Made by a program: the position numbers and the translations under genes
Shown here: one piece after another, positions 58,218 through 64,000 of the stretch
Numbering within the stretch: position 1 is the first letter of the stretch
Layout: the number at the start of each line of letters is the position of its first letter
Notes under the pieces: generated by a model
What the model was told of the DNA's origin: nothing
The model's input: only the letters and a program-made list of their open reading frames with translations
The model's database searches: none
Origin: Primulina eburnea
Lineage: Eukaryota > Streptophyta > Magnoliopsida > Lamiales > Gesneriaceae
NCBI RefSeq assembly: GCF_022965805.1
Contig: NC_133101.1
Span: forward strand, 21,361,054-21,425,053
Length of the DNA stretch: 64,000 bases
Direction of reading: 5' to 3'

Positions 58218-58333
58218 GGGATCTTCATTGTAGTTTCTTTGATCCTCTTCTAGACATCTTCCAGTGATACCTTGGATTCAAACTCTACTTCATTCATCTG
58301 TAGAGTTATCTTGAGAAATTCTATAACTTCTGG

Positions 58334-58900
58334 TTAGAGTTTCTTATCTGCTCTCAACTGGAGAATTGTTTCTCCAAACCATCTTGAATCCTTCATTTTT
58401 GGTTTCAGAAGTTTTCCTGAATCACCACGCTTGCTGCGAAACTGGATTGGCAATTTTCTATAAAATGCCTCTCGTAGTCTCTGGACTATAATTTTGTGAT
58501 CACAGGGTGTTGTGAACACTAATCGTCTAATCTCATTTTCTTGAGTATATGACTTAGACATTTGTAGGAAATTATTTCCTAACAATATGTCAGCTCCTGT
58601 ATCATGAAAATAAATTGGTGGTGTCTTTACCTTGTACCAAGGTGTTTGTCCAGCACCGCCAATCATGATTTTAGTCCTCTTAATCCCTTTACATAGGATC
58701 AAAATTCTTCTGAAAAAATCTCTCCCAGCAATCTTGGGTAATTCTTCTTCCAAATTATTTGGAAAAACTCCTCGTTTTGCTGTGCAGATTCCAGCCCCTG
58801 AGTCAATATAAGCAGCAAAGTATTCTGCCTTATATTGTTCATATAATATTCCTACTCGAATGTATATAGAAAATGGACTTGTGGTCATTGGATTTTCCAC
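58334..58900 (-). pseudogene. Pararetroviral aspartic protease region
   Basis: The 188-codon frame has the retropepsin motif AAYIDSGAGIC near its start and an ILLGNNFL segment later, the expected second strand of the fold. It overlaps the upstream frame by 16 bases (58885-58900) and stops before RT, from which it is separated by a degenerate stretch at 58218-58333. It is open over its full length. Confidence 0.78.
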
Positions 58901-59881
58901 ATTTTATCATCTGTCATAAACTCCATTCCATACTCTAGACGTTTGCAAGGTTTGTGTTCCTCGAGAAACTCTAGTCCAAGAATCAGTCGATCTGATTCTT
59001 TCCCTGGAATTCCTTGGATATGGACTTTCAATTCTCCGATTTTAATCAGTCCTTGGTAAGTTCCTATCATAGGTTGTTCCAAATAATATATGGTATTACA
59101 AGGAAATTTATTCCTTTTATTAGTAATATCAAATACTATTTCTACTTCCTTCAACCCTTCTGGGTATCTAGGCTTTCCTATTGTAGAAAAACATTTCAGC
59201 TCCTGTTGGGTTTCTATGACAGGTATTTTTCCACATCTGTAACTTGTAATTCTATCTCCTTGAAAAGATAGTCTTCTTGATTCCAATCTAAGAATTTTAT
59301 TCCTTTGTAGAATCGGTTTTTCTTGGATTTGGATATCTATTTTCTGTATTAAAGGAGACTCAATTCTTTCTGGATAAATTGCCTGAGCAACTTTTCCAAA
59401 TATCTCTGGTATTTCACTAAACTCGTTTCTAATAAGCAATTAAGAATGATGTGTATTAGATAGAGCATATGAAATTTGATAGGTAATAGAATATGGTCTA
59501 TTACCTTCTTTCATCTACCTTTTTTCCTTGAAGTTCTGATGCAATGTCAAGGCTCGACTGAAATCTCGATCTGCCAGGTTGTAGGCTATCCTTGGATAGA
59601 TTACTCCTACAATCTTTCATGCACAGAGGTTTCCTGAGATTGTTCTCAGTACTAAATCATGTAGATTCCCAATTTTTTTTATCGCATATAGCAATATCAA
59701 TAGGTGAATCTATTCCTTCTTTGAAAGTAGCCTTTATCGTAATCTGGATTGCTCCGATATGAATCCAGGACATGGTCCTTGCTACTTCTATCTTGAGTTT
59801 TTGTAATTCTTCCTTAATTTCTTCGGAAGGAATTAACTGCATCTCCATTCTATTTCCTGTAATTTCCATCGGGATTGCCAT
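58885..59881 (-). pseudogene. Movement protein (30K superfamily) region and linker
   Basis: From 59881 the frame starts MAIPMEITGNRMEMQL and reaches the 30K-type segment IHIGAIQITIKATFKEGI. It stops at 59657. Related sequence continues in other frames over 59650-59440, with a further open frame at 59439-58885. The join is broken by frameshifts near 59655 and 59450. The later part (IPGKESDRLILGLEFLEEH) leads into the protease. In living relatives the protein moves virus between cells. Confidence 0.72.
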
Positions 59882-60110
59882 TTTCCTTCTAGAAACTTTA
59901 TAGATTAGATGATGCTTTCTGTTTCTTAGGCCAAGACTTCCTAAGAACTTTTATACCTGTCCTGCAGAGAAACCTTGATATCTCTGTAGACTCGAATTTT
60001 CTCTAATGATTCTTTGAACCATGTTATGAGATATTGTTGTCTGGCTGAAAAACCCAGACAGATCTTCATGTGTTTAGTGTCGAAACACCTCGTCCTCAGT
60101 CAGATTCCGA

Positions 60111-61528
60111 TTATGTTCCATCAGATTCTTCCTGACTTAAGACTTCTTCATATATACTTTCATTTGAGGCAATGTCCTCAAATCGGTATACTTGAATAAG
60201 ATCTTGGTAATAAACTGTTTCTTCAACATCCGGAGTAGGATCGAAACGTTTAATACCTCTCTTTTCATTTTCTGGACAATTGGTCGAGATATGACCTCTT
60301 GCTCTACATGTCCAGCAATTACAATCTTTGAAACTTTCATTAGCCTGAGTATGAGCTCTTTTGAAATTTTCTTTGTAGGTGTTCTTCTTGTGCTTCGAGT
60401 GAACTCGATGCTTGGGATGATATCCTATTTCTTGATGGTCCGCTTCTTTGTCCTGATTTTTAAGATCTGGCTTTCTGTCTAGACCATACTGTTCTTGGTT
60501 TCCAAGAACTTCTTCCACTTCGAGCATAAGGATGAGTCCTCAAACTTTTCTTCTTATGCTTTTGTGGTTTACTTCCAATAATTGTTGGAAGGTCATTTTC
60601 TTTACAACACAAAGGAGTTTTTTTGTTGATACCCTTAGGCGTTTGTAATTCTTTTGTAATACCGCCATGTGACACCATTCTGTCAACTTTTCTTTGAGGA
60701 AAGAGGCTCTTCGTGCCAACGTATCTAGATTTACAGGTACATATTCCCTAATGAGCATTTCTCTCCAGGGACTCGGCATTTTTGCGAAGAAAAGATGCAT
60801 AGCTATATCTTCTTCTACTCCTGAATTCCATCAATATTTAGTGAATAACATAATGTATTCATCCACCAAACATATATAATGTAATTCCAGACTATACAAA
60901 GCTTGAGTATATTTCTTCTTCTTCTCTGTATCTTGACTGTTGAAATAGTCTACCCCTATAAAGTGTGCTTTAAATAGGGTAGCCATTTTTCCAGCGATCT
61001 CACTAAGAGATTCACCAGCTAGGATTGACTCTTCATGTCTAATGAAGTCATGTCCCAAGCAATTTCCACTGATCCCATAAGACTCATTTCTAATAGTTTA
61101 ATGAATCCTTCTTTGTTGAGATCAAGAGTTCCTGCTGCAATTCTCATAGCAGATGTCCAATCATCTATGAGATTTTCTCTGTTTTTGAAATCTAATACAT
61201 CATGGTTAAGCACAACCCCGTAAGGATGTATAGGATCCAAAACAGTTTTCCCATAAGTTGTTTGGTGCAAAGGAATTTGATTTCTCCTTGCTCTTGTTCC
61301 TGCTGGATGTGATCCTCCACCAGTATGGAAATCAGTTTGAGATTCTCTCATATTTATATTACGAGATCCCATACTTTCCCTTGGTGGTTCCTGAGAAGAT
61401 GACCAGGTTATAGCAGGTGATGTGTCACCTACTGCTGTGTTCATCTTTAGATCTACTACTTTGAGATTTGTGAATGACTTCGCAAGCTCTTGTAGATCTT
61501 CCAGGCCAATCTTTTCTAAAGTTGTCAT
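60111..61528 (-). pseudogene. Capsid protein region with CCHC knuckle
   Basis: Fragments are 61528-61019, 61058-60831, 60800-60540, 60678-60460 and 60527-60111. The 60831-61058 piece (GESLSEIAGKMATLFKAHFI) matches the usual core of caulimovirid capsids in character. The last piece carries CWTCRARGHISTNC, a CX2CX4HX4C nucleic-acid-binding knuckle, after a Lys/His-rich stretch. Frame changes lie near 61040, 60820 and 60530. The start codon overlaps the previous stop as TGATG. Confidence 0.8.
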
Positions 61529-61899
61529 CAGATTAATTTCTTTTCTGAGATAGACTTAATTATATTGATCATCTTTTCTTCTTCCGTGAAAGGTTTTGAC
61601 ACCACTCTGGCCTTTCCTTGTTGATGCAACAAGGGTTCATTACTAAATGATGGTGGTAACCATCCTCCTGAAGTTCTTTTACTAGAACTTGGTTGTTGTT
61701 CTATGTTTTGAATTCTTGTTTGAATATCCTTTAATATTCCAAGAATTTCTTCCTGGGTTTCAAGGATTTTCTCAACTCGTTGAGGTACAAAATATAGCAT
61801 ATTTCCATAAATTTGTACTGTCTTCTGAATTTCCCTAAGATTTGAAGAGAGCTTAGAGGAATCTGGAACTATCTTCAGAAAATTATTTGTTTGAATCAT
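61528..61899 (-). CDS. Small first ORF of the pararetrovirus
   Basis: An intact 123-codon frame with a helical centre (VEKILETQEEILGILKDIQT), suggestive of a coiled coil, followed by a Ser-rich stretch, EPLLHQQGKARVV and a charged C-terminus. It lies first after the primer-site candidate and ends in TGATG with the capsid frame. Function is unknown; several caulimovirids have a small coiled-coil protein here, used for virion association or transmission. Confidence 0.6.
   Translation of the reverse strand: MIQTNNFLKIVPDSSKLSSNLREIQKTVQIYGNMLYFVPQRVEKILETQEEILGILKDIQTRIQNIEQQPSSSKRTSGGWLPPSFSNEPLLHQQGKARVVSKPFTEEEKMINIIKSISEKKLI
61604..61644 (-). repeat. 41-bp direct repeat, copy in the first ORF
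   Basis: This is the partner of 55714-55754. It contains the perfect palindrome CCTTGTTG-ATG-CAACAAGG (61616-61634). Confidence 0.9.
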
Positions 61900-61945
61900 A
61901 AGTTTACCTGAGATTTTACCTGAGGGTGCAGTAGCTTCTTTTTCT

Positions 61946-61960
61946 ATTTCTGATATCTAA
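61946..61960 (-). other. Candidate decayed tRNA-iMet primer binding site
   Basis: The minus strand reads TTAGATATCAGAAAT, which keeps TATCAGA of TGGTATCAGAGC. The other differences include two G-to-A changes. Its position just upstream of the first ORF is right for a caulimovirid, but the match is only 8 of 12. Confidence 0.35.
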
Positions 61961-61965
61961 CAATA

Positions 61966-62748
61966 GTTAGATGCACTTGTTTATTTTCCAAAATATTGGA
62001 ATATTCTTTGTAAATTATTTTCCTCGAACCGAAGTTCGGATTCATATTTTTTTCAAAATTCTCTTTCTCATACAATTAGTTACTAGCAATAATAAAATTT
62101 GTGTTTGAAATTAATTAACCTTTGGATCTGATGCAACTTTCGAAAGCGTGAGGATCAATTAGACTTAAAATAGAAATAAGTGTATTTTTGTCCATTTTAA
62201 AGTATTAGGGAGTTTAAAGAAAGGTTTTGAGGTACAGGAGCTTGGGTAAAGTTGAGTTTGGGTTTGGAGATTTATGAGCAATTTACCCTTTAAAAAACCA
62301 TATTTTGATACACAACAACACTAGCCAAAAACAATGTCAAACACATTTGAACAAACCAGCTTGTACAGAAACAATAATTTGAACTCGTATTCGGCTAAAA
62401 AAAAGGAAAAAAAGGTAATCATGGGTTCACTCGTGGGAAGTACTGCTCCAGTTGATGAACCAGGGAGTGAGTACTGGTGACCGAGGTGCATCAGTGGCTA
62501 TCTGGACACCTCTAATTCCAAGTCTCCAAGTGCCAATGGAAAAGTCGGATTAGCCCATTGAGATTGTACTTGGTTATGTGTTTCTTGCAGCAAGTGACTA
62601 GTTCCCACTACATAAGTGACAACCCGGCAAGTGTTGCCCCGTCATGGTGGAACACTGGAACTATATTTCTCTCCCAAATTTTTCTTTAGAAAAATCCGAA
62701 GGTCTGTGATAGCGTCTCACAAGTTTTTTCCATACACTTGAAACCTTG

Positions 62749-62752
<4 letters not shown>
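61966..62752. other. Region right of the pararetrovirus, no gene recognised
   Basis: It may include viral leader sequence near 61966-62300. The more GC-rich stretch 62420-62660 has no frame that I can assign. Confidence 0.4.

Positions 62753-62779
<27 letters not shown>
62753..62779. repeat. (TA)n microsatellite
   Basis: An uninterrupted TA dinucleotide run of about 13 units. Confidence 0.95.
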
Positions 62780-63233
62780 GATTACGTGGGTTTAGTGGGA
62801 TGGGCATAAGAGTCGTGTATAATAAATAATAACATCATTTCAAAAAATTAAATTAAATAAATACTAATAATTAAATAATGTATATCACAATATGAAGATA
62901 GAGATATCATAGGAATAGAAATAGGAAAGGGCATGTGAATAACAAGGATAAAATAAAAGTAAATTATATCAAATCCTACAAGAGATAAAGTAAATAAATC
63001 CATTCAAATCTTTATATTATTTAAATGACAAATGATAGATATAAAAAAAAGATATTAACATCGATCATCATCTTATACCAATAAAATCTAATTCATTCAA
63101 ATCAATTAGATTTATAGATTAAATTACATCAGTTTAGATCAAAATTAAATAATCCATATCTTATCCATTCAAATCTATAGATTAAATTACATCAAAAATT
63201 TATAAATAATAATGTGTATTAAGCAGTGTTCTA
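62780..63233. other. AT-rich spacer
   Basis: No gene was seen. ATAGATTAAATTACATCA recurs at about 63114 and 63176, a partial duplication. Confidence 0.5.
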
Positions 63234-63786
63234 AAATGCGCCCTAGGCGCCCGCCTAGGCGCTAGGCGGAGGCCGGCCGCACCGATAAGGTGCTAGGCGG
63301 CCAGCCCAGGCGCTAGGCAGGCCTGGGCGCGCCTAGGCGGGCCTGGGCGCGCCTATGCGGAGGCTGGGCGCCTAGGTGGGCTTGTTTTTTTAAAAAAAAA
63401 ACAAATTTGGGCTTCAAAATTCAATGATCCGGTAAGAAGCCCATTTAAAAAAAAAAAATTGGCCCACTAGGTATGATGCTTTTCTGTCTGGGCTGCTGCG
63501 TTTCTTTCTTATCGTTATTTCCCAAAGCACTTTCGTTCCAGAAGGCAGCCTCGATCCAGAAACACTCCTCGTTGCAGAAGGCAGTCTCGTTCCAGAAGCA
63601 AGCATCATTCCAGAAGGCAGAAGCAGTCCTCGTTCCAAAATCAGTCCTCGTTCAAGGTCTTATTAAATTTATATTGTTTTGAATCTTTGATATCGTAGAG
63701 TCCGATTAGCGGCGCCTAGTCCCCGCCTAGGCGGCCTAGGCGCTGGGCTGGCGCCCGACTAACGCCTAGCGAATTTTATAACCTTG
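63234..63786. mobile_element. hAT-type MITE with GCGCCTAGGCG repeats
   Basis: The 553-bp element has ends CAGTGTTCTAAAAT and ATTTTATAACCTTG (11 of 14 as inverted repeats) and a perfect 8-bp duplication GTATTAAG (63226-63233 and 63787-63794), diagnostic for hAT. Both ends carry many GCGCCTAGGCG/GCCTAGGCGG words. There is no transposase. The middle holds an 18-20-bp tandem repeat. Confidence 0.9.
63531..63655. repeat. Tandem 18-20-bp repeat inside the hAT MITE
   Basis: About six to seven units of the type CTCGTTCCAGAAGGCAGT, some degenerate. The resulting Phe-Gln-Lys-rich frame is a by-product of the repeat, not a gene. Confidence 0.8.
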
Positions 63787-63794
63787 GTATTAAG

Positions 63795-64000
63795 ATTGGT
63801 CAATAATTTTAATGTTAAAATTTAAATTTCCTATTATTCAATTGAGATTAAGATAGCAAATGCGATAATTTTAAGAAAATATATATAGGCATCTAGATAA
63901 TTGTATGAGATTATAAGTATGAATATAACACTACTTAATTATCCATTGAGCTAATTTTAAAAAAAAATAGATTATTATTTATAACTGATGCTTTAAATTA
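63795..64000. other. AT-rich end of the window
   Basis: Nothing recognised. Confidence 0.5.

Larger units (their letters stand above)
54545..61965 (-). mobile_element. Endogenous pararetrovirus (Caulimoviridae-like), decayed
   Basis: About 7.4 kb of minus-strand sequence carries, in order, a small first ORF, a capsid region with a CCHC knuckle, a 30K-type movement protein region, retropepsin, RT, RNase H and a final ORF. A TATA box and AATAAA cluster follow. Length and order fit a caulimovirid; capsid before movement protein before protease/RT is the solendovirus/cavemovirus arrangement (recalled). There are no LTRs and no integrase. Several frameshifts and stops affect nearly all genes, so it is a defective fossil. 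Boundaries are approximate, since no flanking duplication was found. Confidence 0.85.

Noticed and set aside
63414..63682. Phe-Gln-Lys and Ser-Gly-Ser repeat-like peptides in the last hAT MITE
   Set aside because: They result from an 18-20-bp tandem repeat read in different frames; there is no independent coding evidence.

Overview
The window is nuclear DNA of a flowering plant, most likely a eudicot; Lamiales or a related asterid order is only a guess. The evidence is one spliced plant FKBP12 gene with plant-type introns and residues, surrounded by plant retroelement lineages (Tekay chromovirus, SIRE-type copia), PIF/Harbinger and hAT elements, and an endogenous caulimovirid. No bacterial or organellar genes, tRNA, rRNA or CRISPR array were seen.

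Layout. 1-597: dense array of short hairpins, probably the subterminal repeats of a CACTA-like element that starts outside the window. 2423-4747: Ty3/gypsy solo LTR (minus). 4804 to about 16660: decayed PIF/Harbinger element split by an almost intact Tekay retrotransposon at 5709-14072 (TSD AAACA). 18868-20662: the FKBP12 gene, four exons, 112 codons, the only complete host gene found. 21532-35443: a non-autonomous LTR element on the minus strand (TSD ATGTG). Its 5' LTR was hit twice, by a second Tekay element (24598-32984, TSD TACTC) that has lost protease, RT and RNase H, and by a 1.45-kb palindromic LTR-derived unit (33307-34753, TSD ATGCC). 35940-36409: another LTR. 36640-36711: a possible last exon of a host gene. 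36990-37430: a Harbinger transposase fragment. 37820-50424: an old SIRE-type copia element with an extra 3' env-like region. It carries a gypsy solo LTR (41788-43737, TSD GTTTG) and a hAT MITE (46682-47428). 50906-54229: 3.3-kb solo LTR (TSD ATAAA). About 54545-61965: a near full-length, decayed endogenous pararetrovirus on the minus strand. 63234-63786: hAT MITE with a perfect 8-bp TSD.

Insertion boundaries are well supported: five LTR-bounded insertions and one MITE have exact target-site duplications, and three of these sites can also be checked against an uninterrupted copy or reading frame inside the window. This gives a relative order: Harbinger before Tekay-1; the non-autonomous element before Tekay-2 and the palindromic unit; SIRE before its solo LTR and hAT MITE.

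The most unusual pattern crosses element families. Five different LTRs each carry a compact GC-rich hairpin or hairpin array in an otherwise AT-rich LTR. The core motif differs between families, but two unrelated elements share the same CACGGACCC/GGGTCCGTG module. Other points are the palindromic LTR unit with retroviral-type ends, a Tekay derivative that keeps an apparently intact integrase but no RT, and a 41-bp hairpin-containing direct repeat that encodes the same peptide near both ends of the pararetrovirus.
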